64,000 bases of DNA from contig JAIYAR010000009.1 of the NCBI GenBank assembly GCA_027488985.1, positions 124,001-188,000 on the forward strand, in the 5' to 3' direction. Source of the stretch: Comamonadaceae bacterium. Lineage in GTDB: Bacteria > Pseudomonadota > Gammaproteobacteria > Burkholderiales > Burkholderiaceae_C. Below the pieces are notes generated by a model that was not told the origin of the DNA, did not search any database, and saw only the letters and a program-made list of their open reading frames with translations. Positions 1 to 8,708 of this stretch are shown piece after piece. The position numbers and the translations under genes are program-made. Position 1 is the first letter of the stretch. The number at the start of each line of letters is the position of its first letter.

Positions 1-6
1 GAAACT

Positions 7-29
7 CTGTCGGGCTTGCGACAGTTTTT
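7..29 (+). terminator. Rho-independent terminator of a gene left of the window
   Basis: A 6-bp stem, CTGTCG and CGACAG around a GGCTTG loop, is followed by five T. It would end a plus-strand gene outside the window. Confidence 0.6.
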
Positions 30-109
30 GGGCAAACCCTAGGGCGCACCCTCTTGCCGGCCCGGCCGGCGCGGTAGAGCATGAGGGCTGCATTGACAAC
101 GGAGCCCCC

Positions 110-436
110 ATGCCAACCGACACATCCGTGGACCCCCGCAGTTTTCAGAGCTTTGCCGAGTTCTATCCGTTTTACCTGGGAGAGCACAGCAACACTACTT
201 GCCGCCGACTGCACTTCGTGGGCTCTACCCTGAGTCTGGTCTGTCTGGGCATGTTGATTGCCACGGGCAAGCCTCAATACTTTGTGTATGCGCTACTGTG
301 CGGCTACGGCTTTGCGTGGCTGGGCCACTTCGGATTTGAAAAGAACAAACCTGCCAGCTTCAAGCGCCCGCTCTACAGCCTGATGGGCGACTGGCGTATG
401 TATGCGGACATCTGGACGGGGAAGATCAAGTTCTGA
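110..436 (+). CDS. DUF962 / Mpo1-like membrane protein
   Basis: This 108-residue protein matches the small DUF962 (Mpo1/YGL010W) family. It has an N-terminal F-x-E-F-Y-P-F-Y-L segment, then H-x-N-x-x-C-R-R-L-H-F-V-G near residues 26-40, two central hydrophobic stretches (about 43-75), and a late W-L-G-H-F-G-F-E-x-N-K-P-A motif followed by Y-S-L-x-G-D-W-R-M. The yeast relative is an iron-dependent 2-hydroxy fatty acid dioxygenase using histidines like those seen here, but bacterial members are mostly uncharacterised. I support the family, not the substrate. A GGAG lies just before the ATG. It stands alone, with one copy of the dispersed repeat downstream. Confidence 0.85.
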   Translation: MPTDTSVDPRSFQSFAEFYPFYLGEHSNTTCRRLHFVGSTLSLVCLGMLIATGKPQYFVYALLCGYGFAWLGHFGFEKNKPASFKRPLYSLMGDWRMYADIWTGKIKF

Positions 437-466
437 CCTGGCTAAGCTGCGAGGCGCGAAAACAGC

Positions 467-529
467 TTGCTATATTTTTAGGAGTACTCGGCGCTTATTC
501 GATGGGCGCTAGCAGTCTCCTTTGCAAAT
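467..529 (+). repeat. Dispersed palindromic repeat, copy A
   Basis: It begins TTGCTAT and continues with a TACTCGGCGC segment and GGGCGCTAGCAGTC, matching the architecture shared by the ten copies: GCTAT, AGCTGCTCGCGC, an ATTCCATG-like centre, GCGCTAG, then a T-rich tail. It lies in the otherwise featureless gap after the DUF962 gene. Confidence 0.75.
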
Positions 530-543
530 ATTTTTAGGGCTGC

Positions 544-556
544 TTTAGGCTGATTG
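544..556. repeat. Left arm of a 13-bp inverted repeat
   Basis: TTTAGGCTGATTG here is the exact reverse complement of 999-1011. The two arms bracket the small membrane-protein gene at 605-880. Confidence 0.6.
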
Positions 557-604
557 CGGTCGTTCCAACCACACTAATCGGTCGTTAAAGTTAGAAGGAG
601 CACT

Positions 605-880
605 TTAAGACTCAACATCCACTGCCTTCTTGCTTTTTCGGAATGCAAGAACTGCAAATACGATCAGATTTATGGACGAGGAAAGACCCAGTGACAAGGC
701 AGTGAGGTCGCCCTGCGGATGAAACGCCTTAGCCAAAGGAATAATCCAAGGTTGGCAAATTACGAGGCCCAGTAGCGCAGCAATCCAAGAGCCACCGTGA
801 TTGGCGTTGCCTCCACTCGCAATGATTCCCCACATCATCAGAGCGGACAGAAAGGCATAGATAAAAAATAGCGCACGCAT
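605..880 (-). CDS. Small membrane protein of unknown function
   Basis: I do not recognise this 91-residue protein. It has three hydrophobic stretches (about residues 1-20, 30-50 and 62-80) joined by short polar loops, and ends in a charged tail (RKSKKAVDVES). I chose the ATG at 880 because an AGGAC ribosome-binding sequence sits six bases upstream and the protein then begins directly with a membrane segment; a longer reading to 994 would add a hydrophilic, Arg-rich leader of no clear kind. The surrounding DNA is more AT-rich than its neighbours and is bracketed by a 13-bp inverted repeat, which may indicate insertion. Confidence 0.55.
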   Translation of the reverse strand: MRALFFIYAFLSALMMWGIIASGGNANHGGSWIAALLGLVICQPWIIPLAKAFHPQGDLTALSLGLSSSINLIVFAVLAFRKSKKAVDVES

Positions 881-998
881 AGAGTCCTTACGGCTGAGGC
901 AAGAAGCGCCTCGATTTTTGCAATCCAATTTGGCTCTGAATATCCCCCGTTCGGGTGAAGTTCTGAATGTCGGCTTCCGCTGCAAAGCAGGCATTGAC

Positions 999-1011
999 CA
1001 ATCAGCCTAAA
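999..1011. repeat. Right arm of a 13-bp inverted repeat
   Basis: CAATCAGCCTAAA is the exact reverse complement of 544-556. A separate hairpin follows at about 1013-1041 (CTCTAG pairing with CTAGAG) without a T run. Confidence 0.6.
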
Positions 1012-1078
1012 CCTCTAGCTCCACACTGCTAGGAACTAGAGATATCAGACGAAGAAGGCGATCGAAAACACCAAATTG

Positions 1079-2317
1079 CTACTCTTTTTGTAGCGCCTCG
1101 CGCACAGTAGTCGTGCGCCAGCGGCCAATTTTCCATAAATTGGCGGTGATGGGCTCCGGGGCCAGCAGCAGGCGCTGCATCAGGGGCTCCAATACCGTCT
1201 GGTTCAGGTCGGCCAGCAGCACGTAGCGGGCCTGGCCGTCGCGGTCGGTGGACTCTTGCAATTGGCCGACCCAGTCCAGCTCTTGCAAGGTTTGCAGCAC
1301 CGGCTCCAGGCGCTGTGAGTCCACTCGCAGTGCGAGGCGCAGGGTCGACAAGGTCTGCCCGCGGTCTTCAGCGCTCTTGGCAGCATCCAGCATGTGCAGT
1401 ACTTCCAGCGCCAGCTGGAACTGCCATCCGTGGCCCAGCTTGCGGCGTGGCACTCCAGCCAAAAGGCTGGGCAGGTAAGCCGTGAGCGCGGCACCCAAGA
1501 GCACGATGACCCAGGCGATATAGATCCAGATCAGCAAAATCGGCACCGTGGCGAAGGCGCCGTACACCGCGGAATAGGTCGGCACCTTGCTCAAATAAAG
1601 CGCCAGCCCCTTGCGCGCCAGCTCCATGCCGGTAGACACGAACAGGCCGCCCATCCACGCGTGGCCCCAGCGCACATGCGTGTTGGGCACGTAATGGAAC
1701 ATCGCCGCCGTGCCGGCTGCCACCAACACGAACTGCAAGCTGTCGAGCAACAGGGTCAGCCCGCCGGGCAGGCCACCCACCACGCCTTTGGAAGCAGTCA
1801 CCGCGTACGAGGTGATCGACAAACTAGCCCCCAGCAACAAAGGCCCCAGGGTCACTGCGGCCCAGTAGATGAGCACGCGCTGCCCGAAAGGCCTGCGCTT
1901 CTTCACGCGCCAGATGCTGTTGAGCGTGCGGTCTATGGTGAAGATCAGCGCCAGCGCGGTGCCTAACAAAATGGTCAAGCCCGCCACACCCAGGCGGCTG
2001 GCCTTGCCGGCAAACTGGTTCAGGTAGCCCAGCACTTGGCGGGCAATGTTGTCAGGCACGAGACTCTCAATGAGCCACTTCTGCAATACGTCCTGAAACT
2101 TGGCAAACATTGGGAAGGCGGTAAACACCGCCAGTGCCACCGTAATCAGGGGCACCAGTGCAATCGTGGTAGTGAATGTCAGGCTGCTGGCAGTGAGGCC
2201 CAGGCGGTCTTCGCGGAAGCGCTCGCGCAGGGTGATGGCAGCGTCCCGCCAGGGGATGCTGGCGATCTCCCGCAACCAGGAAGTCAAAAGGGGTTTGGCT
2301 TGCATGGCCCGCATCAT
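1079..2317 (-). CDS. YihY/UPF0761 family inner-membrane protein
   Basis: This 412-residue protein has the YihY/BrkB fold. A cytosolic start is followed by E-D-R-L-G-L-T-A-S-S-L-T-F-T-T-T-I-A-L-V-P-L (about residues 34-55), then about six membrane segments to residue 290, including F-T-I-D-R-T-L-N-S-I-W and the T-Y-S-A-V-Y-G-A-F-A-T-V-P hairpin. A C-terminal region of about 120 residues is soluble and winged-helix-like, longer than in the shortest members. The family was once mislabelled ribonuclease BN; its true function is unclear. Three ATG codons (2317, 2314, 2305) are possible starts and none has a strong ribosome-binding site. Confidence 0.85.
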   Translation of the reverse strand: MMRAMQAKPLLTSWLREIASIPWRDAAITLRERFREDRLGLTASSLTFTTTIALVPLITVALAVFTAFPMFAKFQDVLQKWLIESLVPDNIARQVLGYLNQFAGKASRLGVAGLTILLGTALALIFTIDRTLNSIWRVKKRRPFGQRVLIYWAAVTLGPLLLGASLSITSYAVTASKGVVGGLPGGLTLLLDSLQFVLVAAGTAAMFHYVPNTHVRWGHAWMGGLFVSTGMELARKGLALYLSKVPTYSAVYGAFATVPILLIWIYIAWVIVLLGAALTAYLPSLLAGVPRRKLGHGWQFQLALEVLHMLDAAKSAEDRGQTLSTLRLALRVDSQRLEPVLQTLQELDWVGQLQESTDRDGQARYVLLADLNQTVLEPLMQRLLLAPEPITANLWKIGRWRTTTVREALQKE

Positions 2318-2357
2318 GCCACTGCCGCCATGTAGCCGGTGTGAGGGGCGGTAAGCC

Positions 2358-3149
2358 TCAGCGCTCCACCATCACCGGATGGTTCTTCCAGCGCTGGAAG
2401 CTGGCGCGAAGAATCTCATCCAGCACTCCGGTTTTCTTCAAGATGGCCAAGCGGGCATCAATCTGATCCAGCTTGTCGGCGCATTTGCCGTTGCGGGTCA
2501 GCGCAAGGTAATTGGGGGTATCAACCAAAAAAGGCTCTTTGGCCACGAAATTGGCTTCATCCCCCCGCTTGAGGATCAGCGCCATGCCGGTGTAGTAGCC
2601 GGTAATGAAGTAGTCGGCCCGCCCTAGCAGCATCAGGCTGAAGCTGGCATCAGGACGGTTGACCTCCTGCACATTGAGCTTGTCTTTGATGAAGTCGTCC
2701 AGCCCATTGCCGAACACATTGCCTCTTGCCATGGCGCCGCGCAAACCGACCAAGTCAGACCGGTCGCGGTAGGCCAGCGGGAGATCCCGAGCCGTGAATA
2801 CCGCCACCGGGTTTTGGAGCGCAATGGTTTTGGGGTAGAGCAAAAAGGCTTCTCGCTCCGGCGTTTTCTTCAGCGTGACGACCATATCGACCTCGCCCCG
2901 CTCGGCGAGAGCCATCACTCGCGGGAAGGGGCCCACGCTGCGGATCTCGTAGTCGATTTTCAAATCGCTGAGCACGCGCTTGGCGATCTCGATGCTGGCG
3001 CCTTGCAAGGCGTCCCCATCAAACCAGTGCAAGGGTGGGTAGGCGGGGTCTGATGTCACGACCATACGGGTGCACTGGGACTGTGCCAGAAAGCTGCACG
3101 TCACCAAGCACACTCCCAGCAAGCCTTGAGCGACTTTTCGCCAGTTCAT
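2358..3149 (-). CDS. Periplasmic solute-binding protein, family 3
   Basis: This 263-residue protein has an N-terminal signal peptide (hydrophobic residues about 8-22, likely cut near AQS-Q) and then a bacterial extracellular family 3 fold: V-T-S-D-P-A-Y-P-P-L-H-W, G-A-S-I-E-I-A-K-R-V-L, and a basic central segment before P-K-T-I-A-L-Q-N-P-V-A-V-F. The start at 3149 is preceded by AGGGGG at good spacing. No permease or ATPase gene is adjacent, so it may work with a remote transporter or as a sensor-type binding protein. The ligand cannot be read from sequence; amino acids are typical for the family. Confidence 0.8.
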   Translation of the reverse strand: MNWRKVAQGLLGVCLVTCSFLAQSQCTRMVVTSDPAYPPLHWFDGDALQGASIEIAKRVLSDLKIDYEIRSVGPFPRVMALAERGEVDMVVTLKKTPEREAFLLYPKTIALQNPVAVFTARDLPLAYRDRSDLVGLRGAMARGNVFGNGLDDFIKDKLNVQEVNRPDASFSLMLLGRADYFITGYYTGMALILKRGDEANFVAKEPFLVDTPNYLALTRNGKCADKLDQIDARLAILKKTGVLDEILRASFQRWKNHPVMVER

Positions 3150-3309
3150 GAAACCCCCTGTCCCACCGGAGACACAGCGCACAGTAATCGGGCGTACCCG
3201 GATTGGCAAGAGGGCAATCCGCCTGAAAACTTAGGTCAAGTCCCCTATTCAGATCGATTCAGCTGTTTGGCTTAAGCTACACGGCTGTCCATCAACCGGC
3301 GCAAAACCC

Positions 3310-3717
3310 GTGCAAGCTGCTACCCCCGCCTCCTCTGTCGTTATTGCCCGCTGGGTGGCTGTTGCCAGCCTGATCGCGCTGATTATTCTGGGCCTGGTGT
3401 GGGAGCTGTGGCTGGCCCCCACCGGCGGCGGCACGTTGGCCCTGAAGGTGCTTCCCCTATGCATTCCGCTGGCCGGCTTGCTGAAAAGCCGCATGTACAC
3501 CTACCGCTGGCTCAGCCTGATGGTGTGGCTGTATTTCACCGAAGGCGTGGTCCGCGCCTGGAGCGACAAGGCGCCCGGCAACTGGCTGGCGCTGCTGGAA
3601 GTGCTGCTGTGCATCGTGCTGTTTGTGGCCTGCACCTTCCATATTCGCCTGCGCCTAAAGCACGCCAAGGCGCTGCCTGCCAACCCCGAAGAACCCACCA
3701 CCCGCCCTGCCCCATGA
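3310..3717 (+). CDS. DUF2069 small membrane protein
   Basis: This 135-residue protein has four hydrophobic segments (about residues 12-30, 42-57, 63-80 and 90-110). The P-L-x-G-L-L-K-S-R-M-Y-T-Y-R-W and W-L-Y-F-T-E-G-V-V-R motifs mark DUF2069. The start is GTG. Its TGA overlaps the ATG of the next gene, so the two are probably translated together. In related bacteria a DUF2069 gene often lies beside a flavodoxin-like wrbA; here it precedes a flavoprotein dehydrogenase instead. Function unknown. Confidence 0.8.
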   Translation: MQAATPASSVVIARWVAVASLIALIILGLVWELWLAPTGGGTLALKVLPLCIPLAGLLKSRMYTYRWLSLMVWLYFTEGVVRAWSDKAPGNWLALLEVLLCIVLFVACTFHIRLRLKHAKALPANPEEPTTRPAP

Positions 3718-5138
3718 TGGATATCGAAGCCCTGCGCGCCACGCTGCGCACCCTCGTCGGTGAAGCACATGTACTCACCGACGGCGACCTCACCGCCTAT
3801 GAACAAGACTGGCGCAAACGTGAACGTGGCCGCGCCTTGGCCGTGGTGCGCCCCGGCACGACCGAAGAAGCAGCCGCAGTGGTCCAAGCCTGTGCGGCGG
3901 CCGGCGTGAGCCTGGTGCCCCAGGGCGGCAACACCGGCATGGTGGTGGGCTCCATCCCTGATGCGTCGGGTACCCAAGTGCTGCTGAGCCTGCAGCGCCT
4001 GAACCGCATCCGCACCATTGACGCAGCCAACCTGACCGTGACGGTAGAGGCCGGTTGTGTATTGCAGACGCTGCAAGAGGCCTGCGAAAAAGAAGGCTAT
4101 CTGTTCCCCCTGAGCCTGGCCGCTGAAGGCAGTTGCACCATTGGCGGCAACCTTGCTACCAACGCGGGCGGCACGCAGGTGGTGCGCTACGGCAACACCC
4201 GCGAGCTGTGTCTGGGTTTGGAAGTAGTGACTGCGCAGGGAGACATCTGGAGTGGCCTGACCGGCTTGCGCAAAGACAACACCGGCTACGACCTGCGCCA
4301 CCTGTTCATCGGCTCCGAGGGCACCTTGGGCGTGATTACCGCCGCTACCCTGCGCATGTACCCCCTGCCCGCGGCCCAGCTCACCGCGTTTGCCGCTGTA
4401 CCGTCATTGGACGCGGCTGTAAAACTGCTGGGCCTGGCCCACCAGCACCTGAACGCCGGCCTGACCGGCTTTGAAGTGATGGGCGACTTTGCGCTCAGCC
4501 TGGTGCGTAAACACTTTCCCCAGCAAAATGTGCCGTTTGGCGGCATGAGTCCCTACTGCGTGGTGCTGGAAAACTCAGATCACGAGTCGGAGAGCCATGC
4601 GCGTGAGCAATTCGAGCGCTTGCTGGAAGCGGCGCTGGAGCAAGGCTGCGTGCTAGACGCTGTGGTGGCCGAGAACATTGCCCAAGCCCGCGCACTGTGG
4701 CACATCCGCGAGAGCATTCCGCTGGCGCAGGCCCAAGAGGGCCTGAACATCAAGCACGATATTTCGATTGCCGTGTCGCGCATTCCGGCCTTTGTGACCG
4801 AAGTGGATGCGTTGCTGGAACAGCATTTCCCCGGTGTGCGCCTGGTGAACTACGGCCACCTGGGCGACGGCAATCTGCACTACAACGTGCAGGCCCCGGA
4901 CGGCGCAGATGCAGAAGCCTTTTTGCGCGACCAGGAAGGCCCTATCAACACGCTGGTGTACGAGGTGGTAGACCGCTTCAACGGCTCCATATCGGCCGAG
5001 CACGGCATCGGCAGCCTCAAGCGCGAGAAATTGGCGCACCACAAATCCCCGGTGGCCTTGAACGCCATGCGGGCCATCAAGGGCGCGCTGGATCCGAAAA
5101 ATCTCATGAATCCAGGCAGAGTGCTATCAATTGAGTAG
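3714..5138 (+). CDS. FAD-binding 2-hydroxyacid dehydrogenase (GlcD/D2HGDH type)
   Basis: This 474-residue flavoprotein belongs to the vanillyl-alcohol-oxidase superfamily. The FAD-binding PCMH domain runs from V-V-R-P-G-T-T-E-E (about residue 45) through P-Q-G-G-N-T-G-M-V-V-G, G-G-N-L-A-T-N-A-G-G and L-F-I-G-S-E-G-T-L-G-V-I-T. The C-terminal cap has G-H-L-G-D-G-N-L-H-Y-N (metal and substrate histidines) and S-A-E-H-G-I-G. The family oxidises D-2-hydroxyacids such as D-lactate, glycolate or D-2-hydroxyglutarate; the precise substrate is open. The ATG at 3714 overlaps the preceding stop (ATGA). The last four residues and the TAG stop lie within copy B of the dispersed repeat. Confidence 0.88.
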   Translation: MMDIEALRATLRTLVGEAHVLTDGDLTAYEQDWRKRERGRALAVVRPGTTEEAAAVVQACAAAGVSLVPQGGNTGMVVGSIPDASGTQVLLSLQRLNRIRTIDAANLTVTVEAGCVLQTLQEACEKEGYLFPLSLAAEGSCTIGGNLATNAGGTQVVRYGNTRELCLGLEVVTAQGDIWSGLTGLRKDNTGYDLRHLFIGSEGTLGVITAATLRMYPLPAAQLTAFAAVPSLDAAVKLLGLAHQHLNAGLTGFEVMGDFALSLVRKHFPQQNVPFGGMSPYCVVLENSDHESESHAREQFERLLEAALEQGCVLDAVVAENIAQARALWHIRESIPLAQAQEGLNIKHDISIAVSRIPAFVTEVDALLEQHFPGVRLVNYGHLGDGNLHYNVQAPDGADAEAFLRDQEGPINTLVYEVVDRFNGSISAEHGIGSLKREKLAHHKSPVALNAMRAIKGALDPKNLMNPGRVLSIE

Positions 5139-5183
5139 CTGCTTGCGCATATTCCACGGAGGATAGAGGCCTGTTTTCTATAG
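5122..5183 (+). repeat. Dispersed palindromic repeat, copy B
   Basis: It reads TGCTATCAATTGAG, then TAGCTGCTTGCGCATATT, then GGATAGAGGCC and TTTTCTATAG. It overlaps the 3' end of the preceding dehydrogenase gene and provides its TAG stop. GGCCTG in its tail can pair with CAGGCC just after it. Confidence 0.85.
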
Positions 5184-5223
5184 ACTCAGGCCATCTCCCC
5201 ACTTCATTTTTCAGGAACCCGCA

Positions 5224-6381
5224 GTGGCACACCTTATTCTTTTGGGCATTGTGTATGTGTCCTTCATCAGCTTGGGGCTGCCGGACGGGATTCTGGGTGT
5301 GGCCTGGCCAGCTATCCGCGCCGATATGGGCCAGCCGCTGGCGGCAGTGGGCGCCATCACCATCACCATGACCATCTGCTCGGCCACTGCGAGCTTCTTT
5401 GCGGGGGCCATCGCCAAACGCATGGGCACCGGCGCCGTAGTGGCCACCAGCTGCCTGATGACGGCGCTGGCACTGCTGGGCTTCTCGGTGGCCCCTTCTT
5501 TCGGTTGGCTGGTTGCACTGGCAGTTCCCCTGGGCTTGGGTGCTGGCGCTGTGGACGCCAGCTTGAACCACTTTGTGGCGGCGCACTATTCCTCTCGCCA
5601 CATGAATTGGCTGCACGGCTTCTGGGGTGTGGGCGCCACCACCGGCCCGCTGATCATGGGCCTGGCGCTCGCAAGCACTGGCGGTTGGGCGCTGGGCGTG
5701 CGCAGCATCGGGTTGATGCAGCTGGTACTGGCCGTGGTGCTGTTTGCCACACTCGCCCTCTGGGCCAAAGAACACTCCAAGCCACCCACCGGAGACGACG
5801 CCCATGGCGAAGCAGCTTTCAAACCCGTGCGCCCGCTGGCGTTGTGGCTGGCACCCACGCTGTTTTTGTTGTACGTGGCAGCCGAAATGGGCACCGGCCT
5901 GTGGGCGGCCAGTATTCTGGTGACCGACCGCGGACTCACACAGGCACACGCTGGTATCTGGGTGTCGGTGTATTTCGGCTCCATCACTGCGGGGCGCTTT
6001 GCTGTGGGGCTGATTGCCAACCGGCTAGGTAACCGCAGGCTGGTAAGGCTGGGTATTTCAGTGGCGGCCGTGGGCGCTCTGGTGTTTGCTTTGCCCGCCG
6101 TATTCGGCAGCGCCGCCAGCTTCGGGCTGGTGCTCATGGGCTTGGGCTGCGCGCCGGTTTTCCCGTCGCTGATGCACGAGACTGCGCGCCGCTTTCCAGA
6201 AGACGTAGCCCGCACCGTCATCGGGCGTCAAATGACCTTTGCCTATGCCGGTGGCTCGGTGATTCCAGCCGCCTTTGGGTTGCTGGCCACTTGGGCGGGC
6301 CTGGGTGCAGTCATGCCGGTGGTGGTTCTCATTTTGCTGGCACTGCTGGCGCTGGCCGCCGTGCTGGACAGCATCAGCTGA
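5224..6381 (+). CDS. MFS transporter
   Basis: This 385-residue protein is almost entirely hydrophobic, with about twelve membrane segments split by a hydrophilic loop near residues 180-195. G-x-x-x-x-R-M-G-T-G after segment 2 and [12 protein letters not shown] in the second half are the paired cytosolic motif-A loops of the major facilitator superfamily. [12 protein letters not shown] resembles the FucP-like sugar:proton symporter branch. The start is GTG with CAGGA upstream. The substrate cannot be assigned. Confidence 0.8.
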   Translation: MAHLILLGIVYVSFISLGLPDGILGVAWPAIRADMGQPLAAVGAITITMTICSATASFFAGAIAKRMGTGAVVATSCLMTALALLGFSVAPSFGWLVALAVPLGLGAGAVDASLNHFVAAHYSSRHMNWLHGFWGVGATTGPLIMGLALASTGGWALGVRSIGLMQLVLAVVLFATLALWAKEHSKPPTGDDAHGEAAFKPVRPLALWLAPTLFLLYVAAEMGTGLWAASILVTDRGLTQAHAGIWVSVYFGSITAGRFAVGLIANRLGNRRLVRLGISVAAVGALVFALPAVFGSAASFGLVLMGLGCAPVFPSLMHETARRFPEDVARTVIGRQMTFAYAGGSVIPAAFGLLATWAGLGAVMPVVVLILLALLALAAVLDSIS

Positions 6382-6431
6382 AACCGGCACGACGCCGACC
6401 AGAGCGGACTTCCCCCACTAAAATTCTCTGT

Positions 6432-7280
6432 ATGACCAGCCACTCCACCGTGCGCCCCGTGCGCAGCCAGTACGAAGACTTCATGCGCCACGTGCACACC
6501 ACGGGCGTTTTCAAAGCCGACCGCACCGGCACCGGCACGAAAAGCGTGTTCGGCTACCAGATGCGCTTCGACCTGAATGAGGGCTTCCCGCTGGTCACGA
6601 CCAAGAAAGTGCACCTGCGCAGCATCATCCAGGAACTGTTGTGGTTCCTGACCGGGTCTGCCAACAACAACTGGCTCAAAGAGCGCGGCGTCTCCATCTG
6701 GGACGAATGGGCCAACCCCGAAACCGGCGACTTGGGCCCGGTCTACGGCGTGCAGTGGCGCAGCTGGCCCACGCCGGACGGCGGCCACATCGACCAGATT
6801 GCCGACGTCATCAAGACGCTCAAAAGCAACCCCGACAGCCGCCGCATCATCGTAAGCGCCTGGAACGTGGCGGAGTTGAGCAAGATGGCCCTGATGCCCT
6901 GCCATGCGTTCTTCCAGTTCTATGTAGCACCCGCCGAGACCGAGGGTGGGCGCGGCAAACTGAGTTGCCAGCTCTACCAACGCAGTGCCGACATCTTTTT
7001 GGGCGTGCCCTTCAATATTGCCAGCTACGCCCTGCTCACCCACATGGTGGCCCAACAGTGCGACCTGGATGTGGGCGACTTCATCTGGACCGGCGGCGAC
7101 TGCCACATCTACAGCAACCACACCGAGCAGGTGGAGCTGCAGCTGAGCCGCGCTCCCATGGCCTACCCCACGCTCCACATCAAGCGCAAGCCTGAGAGCA
7201 TCTTCGACTATGAGTTTGAAGACTTTGAAGTGCAAGGCTACGAGTGCCACCCCGCCATCAAGGCACCGGTAGCGGTGTGA
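6432..7280 (+). CDS. thyA: Thymidylate synthase
   Basis: It makes dTMP from dUMP using methylene-tetrahydrofolate. The 282-residue protein has D-R-T-G-T-G-T near residue 33, the W-D-E-W substrate region, the catalytic cysteine in M-P-C-H-A-F-F-Q-F, and [19 protein letters not shown]. It is slightly longer than the 264-residue E. coli enzyme, with extra residues at the N-terminus and around residues 162-170. Its TGA overlaps the folA ATG, coupling it to the enzyme that regenerates the dihydrofolate it produces. Confidence 0.97.
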   Translation: MTSHSTVRPVRSQYEDFMRHVHTTGVFKADRTGTGTKSVFGYQMRFDLNEGFPLVTTKKVHLRSIIQELLWFLTGSANNNWLKERGVSIWDEWANPETGDLGPVYGVQWRSWPTPDGGHIDQIADVIKTLKSNPDSRRIIVSAWNVAELSKMALMPCHAFFQFYVAPAETEGGRGKLSCQLYQRSADIFLGVPFNIASYALLTHMVAQQCDLDVGDFIWTGGDCHIYSNHTEQVELQLSRAPMAYPTLHIKRKPESIFDYEFEDFEVQGYECHPAIKAPVAV

Positions 7281-7804
7281 TGGCAAGCACGATGAGCGCG
7301 ACCACCCCACTCCCCCGGCTTCACCTGATTTACGCCCGCGCTGCCAATGGCGTGATCGGCACCAACGGCACCCTGCCCTGGCATCTGCCCGAAGACCTAG
7401 CGCACTTCAAGCGGACCACGCTGGGCTGCCCGGTCATCATGGGTCGCAAGACCTGGGACTCACTGCCCCCGAAGTTCCGCCCCTTGCCTGGCCGCGCCAA
7501 TATCGTGGTCACCCGCCAGCCGGATTGGAACGAAACTGGCGCCCAGCGCGCATCTGATATGCGCGAAGCGCTACAACTTTGTGAGCATTCAGCAGACGTC
7601 TGGGTGATTGGCGGCGCGCAGCTCTATGCACTGGCAGAGCCCCAGGCCACAACTGCCGTGGTCACAGAGATTGAGAAAGACTTTGAAGGCGACGCCTTCG
7701 CCCCTACCTTGGGCCCAGCATGGCAGGAGACCACCCGCGAGCGCCATGTAGCAGCCAGCGGGCTGCCTTTCAGCTTTGTGACTTACACACGCACCGCACC
7801 ATGA
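7280..7804 (+). CDS. folA: Dihydrofolate reductase
   Basis: It reduces dihydrofolate to tetrahydrofolate with NADPH and is the trimethoprim target. The 174-residue protein has A-x-N-G-V-I-G-x-x-G-x-L-P-W, H-F-K-R-T-T-L-G-C-P-V-I-M-G-R-K-T-W-x-S, and V-W-V-I-G-G-A-Q-L-Y. A second ATG at 7292 is possible, but the one at 7280 overlaps the thyA stop. The 3' end overlaps the xth start (ATGA), making a thyA-folA-xth unit. Confidence 0.96.
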   Translation: MASTMSATTPLPRLHLIYARAANGVIGTNGTLPWHLPEDLAHFKRTTLGCPVIMGRKTWDSLPPKFRPLPGRANIVVTRQPDWNETGAQRASDMREALQLCEHSADVWVIGGAQLYALAEPQATTAVVTEIEKDFEGDAFAPTLGPAWQETTRERHVAASGLPFSFVTYTRTAP

Positions 7805-8601
7805 AACTCGCTACCTGGAACGTCAACTCTTTAGGCGTGCGCCTGCCCCAAGTGCTGGACTGGCTCGCTGCGAACCCGGTGGATGTGCTGGCCCTGCAAG
7901 AGCTCAAGCTCACTGACGACAAGTTCCCTGCCGACGCTTTTGAGGCCATCGGCTACCACGCCCAGTGGTTCGGCCAGAAGACCTACAACGGCGTGGCCCT
8001 GCTCTCGCGCACACCGGCCAACGAGGTCATTAAGAACATCCCCGGCTTTGACGACGACATGTCCCGCGTGATTACCGGCACCGTGGACTTGGAAGGCGCC
8101 CCTGCCGGTACGCCGGGTGTTCGCGTGATTGGTGCCTACTTCCCCAACGGGCAGGAGCCGGGCAGCGACAAGTTCGAATACAAAATGGAATGGCTCACTG
8201 CGCTGCGCCGCTGGGTGAAGGACGAGCTCGCCGCGCACCCGAAACTGGTGCTGATGGGCGACTACAACATCACCTTTGACGAGGACGATGTGTGGGACCC
8301 GGTGAACCTGGAAGGCACCATCCACTGCACCGAGGAAGAGCGCTACCACCTGCGCGCCCTGATCGCGCTTGGCCTGACTGATAGCCATCGGTTGTTCCCG
8401 CAGCCGCCCAAGTCATACAGCTGGTGGGATTACCGCGATGCGGGCTTTCGCCGCAACCGGGGGCTGCGTATTGACCACATTCTGGTGAGCAACGCCCTCA
8501 AGCCCGCAGTGACTGCATGCACCATCGACAAGACCCCGCGCAAGAACGAGCGCCCCAGCGACCACGCCCCGGTGGTGGTTGACATCAGCCCGGCAGCCTG
8601 A
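7801..8601 (+). CDS. xth: Exodeoxyribonuclease III / AP endonuclease
   Basis: This 266-residue magnesium-dependent enzyme cuts DNA at abasic sites and removes 3' blocks in base-excision repair. It shows the family motifs W-N-V-N-S at the N-terminus, L-A-L-Q-E-L-K (metal glutamate), Y-F-P-N-G, L-M-G-D-Y-N-I, W-W-D-Y-R, and R-I-D-H-I-L-V plus S-D-H-A-P-V at the C-terminus. It overlaps folA by four bases and ends before a strong terminator. Confidence 0.95.
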   Translation: MKLATWNVNSLGVRLPQVLDWLAANPVDVLALQELKLTDDKFPADAFEAIGYHAQWFGQKTYNGVALLSRTPANEVIKNIPGFDDDMSRVITGTVDLEGAPAGTPGVRVIGAYFPNGQEPGSDKFEYKMEWLTALRRWVKDELAAHPKLVLMGDYNITFDEDDVWDPVNLEGTIHCTEEERYHLRALIALGLTDSHRLFPQPPKSYSWWDYRDAGFRRNRGLRIDHILVSNALKPAVTACTIDKTPRKNERPSDHAPVVVDISPAA

Positions 8602-8615
8602 AAATGCTCCGCCCA

Positions 8616-8645
8616 CAAAAAGCCGGCACACGTGCCGGCTTTTTG
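8616..8645 (+). terminator. Terminator after xth
   Basis: GCCGGCAC and GTGCCGGC pair around AC, with five A before and five T after. It can act in both directions, on xth and on the converging ntrC transcript. Confidence 0.9.
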
Positions 8646-8705
8646 CTATGGAATCAGGAGCGGCTTTCGCATATCTGATGACCGCTAGCGGCTCTTTTTA
8701 CATAA
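8643..8705 (+). repeat. Dispersed palindromic repeat, copy C
   Basis: It reads TTGCTATGGAATCAGG, AGCGGCTTTCGCATAT, ACCGCTAGCGGCTC and TTTTTACATAA. It starts in the T run of the xth terminator and fills the gap to the ntrC stop. Confidence 0.8.
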
Positions 8706-8708
8706 AAC

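Noticed and set aside
544..1011. Integron cassette with attC sites
   Set aside because: The inverted arms lack paired core sites of the GTTRRRY type, and no integrase or tandem cassettes are near.
7557..7600. A repeat copy within folA
   Set aside because: The match is limited to a few bases around GCGCGAAGCGCTAC and lacks the left and right blocks.
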